A stretch of DNA of 64,000 nt from Omphiscola glabra. Lineage: Eukaryota > Mollusca > Gastropoda > Lymnaeidae. The stretch is from contig OZ024806.1 in the NCBI GenBank assembly GCA_964017045.1, positions 21,466,088-21,530,087 of the forward strand, given 5' to 3'. This document shows, piece after piece, positions 21,590 through 33,065 of this stretch. Both the position numbers and the translations under genes were made by a program. Within the stretch, counting starts at the first letter, position 1, and each line of letters begins with the position of its first letter. Below the pieces are notes generated by a model, which was not told the DNA's origin, searched no databases, and saw nothing but the letters and a program-made list of their open reading frames with translations.

Positions 21590-22060
21590 TGTCATTTAAG
21601 TTTCTTCAGTGAACAACCGTATTTTTTAATATTAAAAAATAAGTATATGATACATTGGGGGCATACGTCTTTTAGAAAGGCGTAGTTGAGGCATGGCACA
21701 AAAAAAGGTTTGGAAACACTGTTGTAGACAATGGTGTTTGGGTGAATCCTCACAAACCAATAGCTGTTTCTTGTAGACAATGGTGTTTGGGTGAATCCTC
21801 ACAAACCAATAGCTGTTTCTTGTAGACAATGGTGTTTGGGTGAATCCTCACAAACCAATAGCTGTTTCTATTGTACAAAGACACGCCCATAATCACAACA
21901 ATATTGAACGGCAAATTGCACTGGACATTGTTACTGGAAGGTGTTCCAAACTTTATTACTGGCCTATTTTCTAACATTTTTACTTACCTATGTTCCTTAC
22001 AATGTTACTAACCTAAATTTCAATTATTGTTAATGACCTAATACATTTGTTATTTCGAAA
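21590..22060. other. Block shared with 47.3-47.95 kb, downstream of locus 4
   Basis: Matches the region between terminal exon and spacer 2 of locus 2 (GGCGTAGTTGAGGCATGGC). It has a 45-bp tandem repeat at 21718-21868 (three units with GACAATGGTGTTTGGGTG), present as one unit in locus 2. It is also the empty site for the MITE at 47471. Confidence 0.7.
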
Positions 22061-22577
22061 GCGCGCAATATCATTTTTTTTCTTTTTCCACAGACATTTC
22101 TCCACCGATAATTCTATATAACTGGGACATTGTGGATAGTTTAGGGGATCAGGATATATTAAACAAATGAAGGGCCGAGTAGAAAAAATACTTAAGTGCA
22201 TTTTTGAAGTTTTGAGAAAATTAAGTTTACAATTTTTTAATTCTTATTTAGATACATTAAAATCTGTCCGAGGTAACTCTGAATCAAACACTTATGGCCA
22301 TTTTTCATGAATGATATTTACAGGAATGATTCAGGGGAAGTACTCAAATATAATGCCTGTCTCAACTCAGTTTTGAAAAATTGTAACTTAAGTACTTTTT
22401 CTACTCAGCCCTTCAAATGGTCCCTATTTATCTGTGACATAATGTTTGAAATATTGCGGCATTACAACACCAATCTACCACATCTAAACAATTACACCCA
22501 AAACGTCCGAGTAATATTGATAGTATTTTTTAAAGCAACCGGTGACCGTTGGAATATTATCCTACAAAAATGTTCAG

Positions 22578-22655
22578 TTATTTTTTTCCCTTAAAGAGTT
22601 TAAGGATATTTGAAAGTTGCTCCCATGGCCCATGTAGACTGCTTTCTGGCTTTGT
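22578..22655 (-). CDS. Locus 4 last exon: peptide module with in-exon stop
   Basis: Acceptor TTTTTCTATTCCAG, the same acceptor block as at 48987 and 55556. It encodes TKPESSLHGPWEQLSNIL, then KLFKGKK and TAA. The usual KR at residues 5-6 is SS here. The C-terminus Gly-Lys-Lys just before the stop would still permit amidation after trimming. Against the locus 2 paralogue an indel near AAAAGAACTGAAAAG creates the stop. Confidence 0.5.
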   Translation of the reverse strand, partial: TKPESSLHGPWEQLSNILKLFKGKK

Positions 22656-25600
22656 CTGGAATAGAAAAAGTAAGATAGCTTTAAATAATTTTTTAATTAA
22701 TTAATTACTCCCCACCAAACAAGGCATGTATTTCACATCTACTAAAGTTACTTGATAAATTAGGATTAAAATGGGTTTTTTTCATGGTATCCGTCCAAAT
22801 GTGACAAATATGTAGACTTTGCAGGACGAAATCCAAGTTGCATGGCATTATTCTTTTTTTTTTTATTATTTTGGGGGGGGGGGGGTGTGGGGGAGGCTTG
22901 TAAGCTGTTTTCAACATAGCAAATTGCCTCTCTCCACGCCGCTCTCTGCAAGGGGGCATCATGCTTAGCGTCGCAGGTCTAGTCGGAATGTTTCATTGCG
23001 CCAATGTTATCCGCCATCGGAACTCCAGCTCTGAGTTTCAATTCAGAGTCTCCTTCTCTTGGATGAGTTGCCATCCAGGGTTAACGAGTCCCATCCACAG
23101 CCGGGGTGCTGGTGATGTTTTCTGCTTGACTGGGCTTTGGCGGGGATTGAACTCCACACTACAAACTTGAGATTGACTCAGTCTAGAACAATCGACCACC
23201 CAGCACCCGTTCTATATAGAATATAAATTAGAGTAACCATCACCCTCCCCCCCCCCCCCCCAGGTAAGCCATCACCCATGAAATTCACTAAAATTGTAAA
23301 GTCAAAGCCCTTTTTTACGCCGCAGATTTGTAAGAGCACGATTCAATTGAGAATATTTCCGTAAAACAAAGAACATATTACTCACCAATCCCATTAAAGC
23401 AATAGGATTAAAGATGTCAGGAAACGATATTCTTTTTTCTAGTCCTGTCTGGAATAGAAAAAATCAGAGATATTTGCATCTGTGATATTTTCATTTTTAA
23501 ATAGACGTTTTCACCTGTCATAAATGAAGTATAAAAGACTTTATAAATAATATAAGTTTTAAAAAAAATGTTGAAGAGGCGACTTAAGGTTATTCTAAAA
23601 GAAAAAATAATCAGTTATTATCCAAAGACAGTGCCCATTAAAAAAATGTTGAAGGGGCGACTTAATGGTATTCTAACAAAGAAAAATCCCTTATTATCCA
23701 AAGACAGTGCCCATTAAAAAAATGTTGACGGGATGACTTAAGGGTATTCCAAAAAAGAAAAATCGGTTATTATCCAAAGACAGTGCCCATTAAAAAATGT
23801 TGAAGGGGCGACTTAAGGGTATTCTAAAAAAGAAAAATCAGTTATTATCCAAAGACAGTGCCCATTCAAAAAATGTTAAAGGGGCGACTTAAGGGTATTC
23901 TAAAAAAGAAAAATCAGTTATTATCCAAAGACAGTGCCCATTCAAAAAATGTTAAAGGGGCGACTTAAGGGTATTCTAAAAAAGAAAAATCAGTTATTAT
24001 CCAAAGACAGTGCCCATTAAAAAAATTTTGAAGGGGCGACTAAAGGGTATTCTAAAAAATGAAAAATCAATTATTATCCAAAGACAGTGCCATTAAAACA
24101 GTGTTAAAAAGGCGACTTAAGCGTATTCCAAAACAAATTCAGTTATTATCGAAAGACAGTGCCCACTAAAAAAATGTTAAAGAGGCGACATGAGGATATT
24201 CTAAAAAGAAAAAGCAGTTATTACTCAAAGACAGAACCCATTTAAAAAATTCTTGATTTTCAAAGATCGGGAAATGTATAGCATAAGAGCTCTCGCTTAG
24301 AAGACATATACAATAATGTCCATATGCCATTCAGACACGCACCAATGATAAAGAGGAGCCGAGATGTTATCAATAGGCGCTGAAACACCCTGCCACTACC
24401 AGCTGGTTAATATACATGAACACAAACAACAAAAGAGCTGAACCTGGGATATGTTGAAGGACAGACAAAAACTGCCCAATGTTTGTAGTTACAGCGGAAG
24501 CCTTCTATAGCCTGATAATTGGTGTCCGAATAACCGGATGACTTTAAAAGGGGAGGCGCGTCTCAATGGTAGTAGGATTTTTTGTTTAAGTTTATATGTT
24601 AAGGGCATTCTGTTGTTCTTTACAAACAAATTGTTTTAATCTCTTTCGGCTTTTGAGCAAAGTGATGTTGAAGTTAGGCCCAGTTGTTATTGTGTCGTAC
24701 TAGATCATCGGTACTCAGCCTGTTGCTCGCGACCTCTAATCTACTTCAGAAAAACAGTAAACTATCGAGCCGAAACTAAGGAAGTCTTCCCCAACGCATC
24801 CTCCGCTAAAACCAACTGGCCTTCAACTACTCCCCTCAGTAGTCTTTATTCCAGTCGGGCTGCGAAGCGGCACGCCGGGAGCATTCCGCCCCTGAGACCA
24901 CCCACCCGCCCTTCGACTCGATTGACTATGAGAGTGTGACGGCACCAGAGAAGAAACACCTGGCCGGTCGGGGTGCTGCTTTCATACAGCAAACGGGATG
25001 GACTTTCTAGAGCTGGGGGGTGAATATATTTCACGTCCTTGATACCCCTCCCGACCCGAGGGGACGCGTAAGTGTTTCATAGACGCCCTCTAAGAGGGTT
25101 TACGTGGTTTTATGCGATGTGGCTAATTCACAGACCAGCTGGGAAAGAAAAAAAGAGGTTGCCTATGAGCAGGGTATCGGAGGTGTGAGGAGGGTTGGGA
25201 AGATGTGTGAAGGGTTGGAAGGTGGGTGGAGGGTTGGGAAGGTGTGTGCAGTGTTGTGAAGGTGGTTGGGGGTTGGGAAGGTTGTTGGAGGGTTGGGAAG
25301 GAGGTTTGAGTATTGGCAAGGTGTGTGGGGGGTTGGGAATGTGGTTGGAGGGTGGGGAAGGTGTGTGGAGGGTTGGGAAGGTGTGTGGAGTGTTGTAAAT
25401 GTGGTTGGCGGGTTGGGAAGGTGTGTGGAGTGTTGTGAAGATGGTTGGAGGGTTGGGAAGGTGTGTGGAGGGTTGGGAAGGTGGTTGGAGGGTTGGAAAG
25501 ATGTATGGAGGGTTGTGAAGGTGTGTGAAGTATTGGGGAGGTAGGTGGAGGGTTGGAAAGATGTATGGAGAGTTGTGAAGGTGTGTGGAGTGTTGGAAAG

Positions 25601-26327
25601 GTGTGTGGAGGTTTGGGAAGGTGGTTGGAGGGTTGGGAAGTTGTGTGGAGGTTTGGGGGATGTTGTTTTGTTTTCTCTGTAACGTGATAAATGGCCCTAC
25701 AGACCTTACAACTCTATGACTGCTCTATCAGTTATTAAAAACAGCTGGCTAATTATGATTTGTATTTACAAAAACAGCTGGCTAATTATGATTTGTATTT
25801 ACTTTGAAAACTTTCGGTTATTGCAAACTTGAAATTGTTCCAAAATTTTTTGATGGGCTTGTTGCAATAAACACAGAAAATTACCTCTGAGTAAGAAGGG
25901 CTTGTTGCAATGCACAAGGCGAAGTAACTAAAACTGCATAAGTCATTTGCTGCCCTTTTGGATACCACTTCTCAGCTAAGTGCTATTTTTTTTTAAATTT
26001 TAAATATTTCGTTTTTTCTGTTTGTTCGCTGACGAAGGATTTCTGCCGAGACGCTCGTTGTTTTGTTGAGTTCCTTTTTTACTAATTTCATAAAGTACCT
26101 AGAAGTAATCGAAACAAAATATTTTTTTAAAATATAATTCAATTTCGAGTAAAATCGGTTGTGCATTAATTTTAATGACAAACCTCTTCGGAAAATCTCT
26201 CAGCAAGTTGTGGCTGGTTGAGGTTAATTTCTCTGTCCTCCAAGTGTTCAGCTTCCTCGCAGTGAACCAGGACGATGAGCACGACCCACGACAGGACCAG
26301 ATGCATTATACAGCTTGACAAGGCCAT
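22578..26327 (-). CDS. Locus 4: secreted modular peptide precursor (spliced)
   Basis: Coding exons on the minus strand: 26327-26184 (signal/propeptide), 23448-23386 (peptide module) and 22655-22578 (second peptide module, ending TAA). All are phase 0, for about 94 residues. Exon 1 and the TATA box lie at 27068-27137. No spacer exon was found between the modules, and the last module has gained a stop by a small indel near the usual Lys-Arg site. Both peptide cores differ strongly from those of loci 1-3, so this is the most diverged copy. It may be a functional variant or an early pseudogene; the open frames favour the first. Confidence 0.5.
22780..23206 (-). mobile_element. tRNA-derived SINE
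   Basis: On the minus strand the head is GGTGCTGGGTGGTCGATTG with a tRNA-like A box and GAGTTCAATCCCC as B box. The body follows (GATGGGACTCGTTAACCCTG) and the tail GGACGGATACC. An almost identical copy in the same context lies at 49150-49528, so the insertion predates the locus 2/4 duplication. Confidence 0.7.
23386..23448 (-). CDS. Locus 4 exon: peptide module (TGLEKR)
   Basis: Acceptor TTTTCTATTCCAG and donor GTGAGT. It encodes 21 residues: TGLEKR, then ISFPDIFNPIALMGL. The TGLEKR start matches TGPEKR of locus 2 exactly in position, so cleavage after KR is expected. The core is hydrophobic and Pro-containing, not the Lys-rich amphipathic type. Phase 0. Confidence 0.55.
23565..24245. repeat. 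73-bp tandem repeat in the intron of locus 4
   Basis: About nine units containing GGGGCGACTTAAGGGTATTC and TTATTATCCAAAGACAGTG. Locus 2 has a single related unit at 55685-55735, so this is a copy-specific expansion. From 24245 to 24840 the sequence matches 55750-56200 of locus 2. Confidence 0.9.
24840..25095 (-). mobile_element. GC-rich retroelement 5' fragment
   Basis: A GC-rich island (CCCTCGGGTCGGGAGGGG in minus orientation) with a 62-codon open frame, in an AT-rich intron. It is probably the 5' part of a retroelement; absent from locus 2 at the corresponding place. The family is not identified. Confidence 0.35.
25180..25665. repeat. 20-bp G-rich tandem repeat
   Basis: About 23 units of GGAGGGTTGGGAAGGTGTGT with small changes. 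Locus 2 has three or four related units at about 56980-57065, so it expanded in locus 4. Confidence 0.9.
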
Positions 26328-26344
26328 CTTTAGAATCAGATTAT
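26184..26344 (-). CDS. Locus 4 exon 2: signal peptide and propeptide
   Basis: Minus strand: acceptor CACTTACAG after 26344, ATG at 26327, donor GTTTGT below 26184. It encodes 48 residues beginning MALSSC. A hydrophobic segment LVLSWVVLIVLVHC is followed by EEAEHLEDREINL and an end AERFSEE. It is nearly identical to the locus 2 exon. A single ATG precedes it in the exon. Confidence 0.75.
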
Positions 26345-27067
26345 CTGTAAGTGTAACAAATATTACGCGGTCATTGTGGTCACATTATCTCTAAATGTAA
26401 ACAAAAATATTACGCCATCATTTTCACAGTTGTAATGTAAATTATGGGGTAGTTGTTAATACTTATTACTAATCCTCTTTGTCGCTGTTCAATATAGATG
26501 TTGCTTCCGTGATTGTAACACCTGATTGGGAAACTTATAGGCCATGCAAAGCTACTAACATTATTTTGTGTAGATCAAGATTCCTTTAAAAATTCCTTTC
26601 AATCTAAGTTAGCAACATTTCCTACTTAAAAGCATTGATCTCTCGTTCTTAAGATACAACTCACGTATCTTTCGGTAGAAGCGTAGTGGCTTCATTGAGA
26701 ATTTTTTGTGCATGTAACTTGAATTTAAACACATATTTTCAACTAACTTAGACTTTTAAGATGCAAAACATTTCCCTTCTCTTTTTCGAAAATTTGTTTT
26801 ACTTTTATGATGAGGTAATTTAAGATCCATTTATTTGTTCAAAATCATCGATAATCATAATATCTTTTTTTTATCTTTACGCCAAGATGGCATTTAACGA
26901 AACAATTGAGACTGTCGATTTACTGTTTAAAGTATTTTATAAAAACACCTGGTATCTTCTTTTAGGTGATTTTTAAAAAAAAATAAAATTTATGTCATGA
27001 ACAGAACAGCTTCAGCAACCTCACAAAATAAAGCAAGGATTGAAGCTGACCATACAGCCTGGCTTAC

Positions 27068-27106
27068 CTGGCTGTGAGACTGTGAGTGTTGACAGGAGAG
27101 CGTGTT
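27068..27106 (-). other. Locus 4 exon 1 (5' untranslated)
   Basis: Minus strand, ending CTCACAGCCAG before GTAAGCC. It contains one copy of CTCTCCTGTCAACACTC, the string that is expanded about 30-fold in the matching exon of locus 3. The start is inferred from the TATA box. Confidence 0.55.
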
Positions 27107-27131
27107 GTCCGACGACGTGGTCCTGCCGACA

Positions 27132-27137
27132 TTTATA
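27132..27137 (-). promoter_or_regulatory. TATA box of locus 4
   Basis: TATAAA on the minus strand in CCCTATAAATGTCGGCAGG, about 65 bp before the exon 1 donor. Confidence 0.6.
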
Positions 27138-27282
27138 GGGTTTGAGGTGTGCTGACCAGGTATTGACAACGTGTTTACAACTCACTTGGAGATTTGGAGG
27201 GGGGCGGGGTGTTGTGGGAGTCATGTAGCTTGAAAGATAAAACTTTTAGGTGAATACAATTTTCAAAGTGGGTAAAATTACA

Positions 27283-27305
27283 TTTGCGCATGTGTCGCAT
27301 ACGCG
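27283..27305 (-). promoter_or_regulatory. Conserved upstream element, locus 4
   Basis: Plus-strand reading TTTGCGCATGTGTCGCATAC, about 150 bp upstream of the TATA box. It is the same block as at loci 1, 2 and 3. Confidence 0.5.
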
Positions 27306-27357
27306 AGAAATAGGAATCCAATTTTCAGCTCTTTTTCAACTGTCACATATGGATTGA

Positions 27358-27464
27358 TGCAGAAATTAATTTAAAACATTTAATTGCAGTCAGCAATGGC
27401 ATTCCGGTCAACGTTTCAAATTACCATGCTGACTGCAATTAAATGTTTTAAATTAATTTCTGCA
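27358..27464. repeat. Perfect 38-bp inverted repeat, 31-bp loop
   Basis: The arms 27358-27395 and 27427-27464 are exact reverse complements (TGCAGAAATTAATTT... and ...AAATTAATTTCTGCA). The paralogous site of locus 2 (about 58605-58670) has the left arm and loop but not the right arm. The right arm therefore appears to be a new, inverted copy. Between 27480 and 27600 two or three units of the 58.6-kb minisatellite follow. Confidence 0.9.
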
Positions 27465-27599
27465 TTAATAAGGCTTTTGTTCATAGTTCCCATGTCAGTA
27501 AGGTTTTTGTCTATATTTACTATGCCAAAACAGACTTTTGTCCATAGTGACCTACCAATAAGGGCTTTTGTCCATAGTCAGCTTTTTCAGTAGGATTTT

Positions 27600-28250
27600 T
27601 GACAACAGTAGTCAATGATGTCATTTTCCATATTTACCTTGTACACGAGATCAACGATCATTGTTGTCAAGTATGGGAGTTCATTGGTTATTGTTACGTT
27701 TGAATGCATGCTTATTACGCGCGGTGTGTGAAAGAGTTTTTATTAGCTAATGAACGCGCTTGTCTGAATGACGTATTTTTATGTGTATTGTGACGTAAGT
27801 AGTAGTCGTGCGGGAGTTATGGTGTAGAACCTTAGGGAAGAGAGATGTTTTTCAATCTCGGACGAGTAGCCCCCAATGTCAACTTCTATACTCCTGGATT
27901 GGATCATTCATCAAGTTCTCCCACTATTTCAATCATTAGTGAATAACTCAAGTCCTTTTAGTAAACATAACTTTAATTATCAGGAGCCACAAGAAAAACA
28001 TCTTTGAATGATGTAAACGCTCTGTGATCAAATACAAAACAAAGAACACAAAGAAAATCCCCAAACATGATTCTCTTGCAAATTCCTTCTCTTGACAACG
28101 CAAGTGGTTTATCTCTTTTTTGAAAAACAAATTGTTCTCCAATTATTTGAATTATAGGTAAACAATCAAATGAGCAATTCAGAAAATCTCATAAATGCTT
28201 TCACCACACATTTTTTTTTAATGAGAAAACGGTGTTAAGGCTAGTCGAGT
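27600..28250. other. Spacer between locus 4 promoter and orphan copy
   Basis: Contains TGTACACGAGATCAACGATC, shared with 59638, marking the end of homology upstream of loci 2 and 4. From about 28080 the sequence matches 11.1 kb (CAAGTGGTTTAT), the left limit of the duplicated locus 1 segment. No gene. Confidence 0.5.
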
Positions 28251-28254
28251 TGTC

Positions 28255-29250
28255 AAATTTGCAGTCAAGCCATACTCTGACTGAATGTGCAGTCAAGCCA
28301 TAATCTGACTGAATGTGCAGTCAAGCCATAATCTGACTGAATGTGCAGTCAAGCCATAATCTGACTGAAGGCCATACTCTGACTGAAGGCCATACTCTGA
28401 CTGAAGGCCATACTCTGACTGAAGGCCATACTCTGACTGAAGGCCATACTCTGACTGAAGGCCATACTCTGACTGAAGGCCATACTCTGACTGAAGGCCA
28501 TACTCTGACTGAAGGCCATACTCTGACTGAAGGCCATACTCTGACTGAAGGCCATACTCTGACTGAAGGCCATACTCTGACTGAAGGCCATACTCTGACT
28601 GAAGGCCATACTCTGACTGAAGGCCATACTCTGACTGAAGGCCATACTCTGACTGAAGGCCATACTCTGACTGAAGGCCATAATCTGACTGAAGGCCATA
28701 CTCTGACTGAAGGCCATACTCTGACTGAAGGCCATACTCTGACTGAAGGCCATAATCTGACTGAAGGCCATACTCTGACTGAAGGCCATACTCTGACTGA
28801 AGGCCATACTCTGACTGAATGTTTATTGAGTTGTCAAATGTGCAATCAAGCCATACTCTGACTGAATGTTTATTGAGTTGTCAAATGTGCAGTCAAGCCA
28901 CAATCTGACTGAATGTTTATTGAGTTGTCAAATGTGCAGTCAAGCCACAATCTGACTGAATGTTTATTGAGTTGTCAAATGTGCAGACAAGCCATAATCT
29001 GACTGAATGTTTATTGAGGTGTCAAATGTGCAGTCAAGCCATACTCTGACTGAATGTTTATTGAGTTGTCAAATGTGCAATCAAGCCACAATCTGACTGA
29101 ATGTTTATTGAGTTGTCAAATGTGCAGTCAAGCCATACTCTGACTGAATGTTTATTGAGTTGTCAAATGTGCAGTCAAGCCATACTCTGACTGAATGTTT
29201 ATTGAGTTGTCAAATGTGCAGTCAAGCCACACTCTGACTGAATGTTCATT
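28255..29250. repeat. Three-part nested satellite (27, 18 and 47 bp units)
   Basis: Four 27-bp units (TGTGCAGTCAAGCCATAATC plus TGACTGAA) come first. About 25 nearly perfect 18-bp units (GAAGGCCATACTCTGACT) follow to 28815. About eight 47-bp units containing TGTTTATTGAGTTGTCAAAT end the array. All share CTGACTGAA. The paralogous site at 11340-11395 has one unit only. Confidence 0.95.
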
Positions 29251-30351
29251 GGCGGTTTTTAAAAAAAAATATTAGTACTAAAGCTATAAGAATCAAATGG
29301 GAATTCTTTTCTTGTCATTCGGCATGATAGCGGAGTATTTAGCAGGGCATATTTAAATCGTGACCAATAAGACTGAATGAGTCTTATATTTTTAAAAAGC
29401 GTGTGTTGCTGGAGTGGGTTTTGAGTTTCTGTTTATGCGAGTTTTTAAAAAGTATACGTATAAACCTGAGGACAAAGTAATACAAAAATTTAAAAATATA
29501 GAAATTAAAAAGACCGTTAGGTACAGAATAATAAACTAGGTGTGTTGTTGTTGTTGTTGTTTTTCGGTGTTAAGAATCTCGTGGAAAGCTTAAAGAGATT
29601 TTTTTTTTAATTCCTTATTTCTTATCATTGTTGTCTTTAATGACTTTTCAGATAGTTGAATTTAAACCATTTTTTTTTTGGTTGTATAAATACCACCCAG
29701 AAATTCGATCAAATAAAAAAACAATATTTACTTTGAAAGTTACATACATAATTTTAATATAAATTAATTGTGAAATCAAATGTTTTTTTTAAACATAAGT
29801 CAATTAGTCTAATGAAGACTAAGATGATATAAAGTCACTGGCAATAGTATTGACAAAAAAAAATCGTTACCTAACTCCTTGACTAGTAAAAATCATCTCA
29901 AATATTAAAAGTTGGATGAAAGCCGTACTGGGTTTGACAATGTAATGTTAACCAGTAAAATAATAAATATCGTGTAATTCTGTTTGGAATTATCGCTAAG
30001 GAAAGCAACCTTTGCACACAAAAAAATCGTTCCATTTTCAGCATATGGCATTTAGTTCTTTTGTACACGGATAATTCGAAAGTAATTTATTAATATAAAG
30101 TGTGTTCAAAAAGAAATTTGATGAAAATATGATCGTGTGAGCTGAGTATTAGTAAACACAGACAATTTTTTAAGCATCGTTGAGATAGGCCTGTATATAT
30201 ATATATATATTAATGCACTTATTCTTGCTTTTTAACCTTCTTTAATTTAATCAAGGATAAACATGTTGCATGCGTCATTCTTGACGAAAGACATGGAAGG
30301 GTTAACGACATATTAACACTTAGAAACATTCTCTGACTATTACAATTCTAG

Positions 30352-30423
30352 ACGGCACCAGACAAAAAAGTGATCGATATCTTAACAGCGGTTATTGGTG
30401 CAGTTGCGAAAGTAGCTCTAAAT
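30352..30423 (+). CDS. Orphan peptide exon
   Basis: Acceptor ACAATTCTAG, donor GTGAGT, 24 codons: TAPDKK, then VIDILTAVIGAVAKVALN. The splice sites and frame are intact, and the KK at the cleavage position is kept, unlike in locus 1. An intact exon in an otherwise headless copy is notable. Confidence 0.5.
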
Positions 30424-30537
30424 GTGAGTTGCAAATTGGCATAAATATTATTATTATTTTCATTTATTTTTTTTTTTTTGCATTTTTACATTGCTAGCAG
30501 TATTACCCGGGAAAGGAGAGGGGGGGGAGGGGATTGT

Positions 30538-30615
30538 TCTGATGTCGTGGGTTGATGTCGTGGGTTGATGTCGTGGGTTGATGTCGTGGGTTGATGTCGT
30601 GGGTTGATGTCGTTT
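30538..30615. repeat. 16-bp tandem repeat GATGTCGTGGGTTGAT
   Basis: Five to six units. Locus 1 has one at 12773-12790. Confidence 0.9.
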
Positions 30616-30956
30616 TAAAAGTATACGCCTGCTCGCAGTCCAGTATTTTTCAATTGTGACATTTAGAAATAATGTTTATTTAATTTTGATACACAATCCA
30701 CTTGTAAACTGTAATCCATCAAAAAAATAATGTTAAAATATTTTTAAAAATAACAGTATTTATTCCATTATTTTTAGGATAATAGTTTCAATTTCCTTGA
30801 AGAATTGTCTTTAACCAATGAATAATGATATGGCTCTATCAAACAAAAAAATATTTATTTTTTTATTTTATTTTGTGTTTTGCGTGATCTCACATTTGAA
30901 ATAAAGTTGGGAGCTTTTTGTTTTTAATATTAATTAATATTTGTTATTTCGTCCAG

Positions 30957-31017
30957 AATGCGAATGCAATGAAGCAGCGCCTTCATAGCTGAAGAGCCTG
31001 TAAACAGAGACGACAAA
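30957..31017 (+). pseudogene. Orphan spacer exon, frame-broken
   Basis: Acceptor TTTCGTCCAG; donor weakened to GTGCGT. It is 61 bp, against 65 bp in locus 1 and 69 bp in the intact locus 2 spacer. Read in phase it gives NANAMKQRLHS and a stop at 30990-30992. From 31018 to 32430 the sequence follows the locus 1 intron without the MITE of 13833. Confidence 0.5.
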
Positions 31018-32429
31018 GTGCGTGAAAAGTAGTTTGTCTGTTTCAACTTTGAATTTACTTAAATCTGCCTTTTAACCATCTTCCTCGTGATCTAGAAAGA
31101 TGACATTTATTAAGTTATTTGATCTTGTCGAGCACTGTCAATCAAGTTAAATGTTGATCTTTTCAAGCAGTTTCAATCAAGTTTAATGTTGATCTTTTCA
31201 AGCAGTTTCAATCAAGTTAAATGTTGATCTTTAAACAAACGATTCAGAAACATATTTAATAATTTTTAAATCATAATTTGTTATTTATATTCCCCTCGAT
31301 GGGAAAATAATTTAACTAATGGCCGCCCTTGTCCTTAAGAAAAAAAAGTCTGGCCAACTGAATCTTTCATTTTCTCTATATTATACTTTATAGATTTCTA
31401 TTTGAAGCTTCCGCCGCAATGCATGCTGCCATCTTTCTTTCTGTTAAATTGGGGCTGATGTGATGTTTGTGTATGAATTTTAAATTTTTATACCGTTTTC
31501 AAAACTATAATTCTGAAGAATGCGTACACAAACAGAGAGAGAGAATAACCCCATCATGCAAATCAACTATTACCAATCAACTTTGTTTTATTTCAAATCA
31601 GTTCTGCGACGGCGCAGTGCCGTCTTTAAGACAAGGGAACAGTAAACAGTTGCCCATCGCCTAACGCTTCTTAAGGGCCTCCCGATTCTGGAAAGACTCA
31701 TGCCTCTAGGGGGCCCATGCTTCTATGGGGACCTAACGCTTATAAGGAGCCCCACCCTTCTAGGGTGCCAAAGATTCTATGGGCATAATTGTTTATTTTC
31801 TTTCTTTTTTTTCTTTTTTTTTTTTTTTGTAAGGGACAAACTTTAGGGACGGAAATAATATGTTTTTAAAAATATCGTATATGAAGTACTGTAAAGAAAG
31901 AAATAGATTGAATAATAAAATTATTTTAAAAAATTGCTATTTAGAAAAACTTAAAAAATAAAAATTTCTTAAATAGAAACAGCTGAAAAGGACCTACATT
32001 TTCATTAGAATCTCTTCTGTTTATCGTCGATTAAGTGTAGAGCGATTAAACTCTAAATTCATGTATGAGTCAAAATGCAGAAACGCATTTCGTAAAATTT
32101 TTATGGGAAGGGACTATGAGCCCCCTCCCTAAACCCCATGAACATAGCTGAAATATATAGACTCCAGGGAAGAACCCTAAGTTGAGGCTAAAAGCACGGC
32201 CTCAAGGGTCATCACAAGCCAAAGTCGGAGAAGCCCTGAGTCACATGCCTAGTTTTGTTTCTGATCGGTTACCTGCACCACTTCCTGAACGCCGAAAAGG
32301 ATACCTACCCCACACACACACACAATTTTATACACACTTTTTTCCCCCATGAAATGCCCTGAATGAAACACTGTTAATAACAAATGGGCCAACGTGGGCC
32401 CCGGCCCGAAATGCTTTTCCAAAAATTAA

Positions 32430-32830
32430 TTGAACACGTTAGAAAGGAATAGGGGGCCTCGGTGCATTACTTCGCACAAGGTCCCGATGCTTTTAAGGTG
32501 GCCTTGTGAGTGCATCAGGTTTCTTTTCATAGATAGTATACTATCCCTCCATCCTTGTTTCGCTACAGTCCATGTAGGGCTTTGACCTGCCTCACCACAT
32601 CCTCCACTCAGACCTAACTGTTGCTTTTCTTTTCCATGCTTTGATTCCCACCTGCTATAGATCATTTTTCAAATAATCCTTCCATCGAAGCCTAGGTTGC
32701 CTTTTAGACGTTTTCCTCTTGGGTTTTGTGGTGCACCCTCTTCACTCCTCTGTCACTTGGCATTCCTTCTGAGTGCCCCGCCTAACGTAGCCTGTCCTTT
32801 TTTTATTTCTCCTTATATTCTGGCATCCTG
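32430..32830 (-). mobile_element. LINE 3' region fragment
   Basis: The minus strand encodes RWESKHGKEKQQLGLSGG and an interrupted continuation related to the LINE at 52590-54418 (ESKHGKEK recurs there). It is a longer version of the piece at 14284-14445. Confidence 0.55.
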
Positions 32831-32996
32831 ATATTTAGTTTACAATTCCTGGTTGGTTATTTTACTAGGTTTCTTAAATCTGTAAGAATAGTATGCTCCT
32901 CAGGTATTGATGCTGGTTTGAACAACGTTGTTGGCATAGATATAAATCACCAGATCTGTCCAACAATTCCACCATGTGTTTTATTTTTATTTTCAG

Positions 32997-33065
32997 ACTA
33001 GAGGCGAATTCGATGTTATGTATCTGCTTAAATTCTATCAAGTTGTATCAGGGTCTACTCACTGA
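32997..33065 (+). pseudogene. Orphan terminal exon, stop lost by 1-bp insertion
   Basis: Acceptor TTTTATTTTCAG, then TRGEFDVMYL and a further 12 codons to TGA. Compared with ARGELDDI-stop of locus 1, one inserted base removes the normal TAG. The polyadenylation signal AATAAA at 33137-33142 is retained. Confidence 0.5.

Noticed and set aside
28343..28861. Open frame of repeated GHTLTE and, on the other strand, MAFSQS
   Set aside because: A product of the 18-bp satellite, which cannot contain a stop once one unit lacks it. The paralogous site has one unit and no frame.
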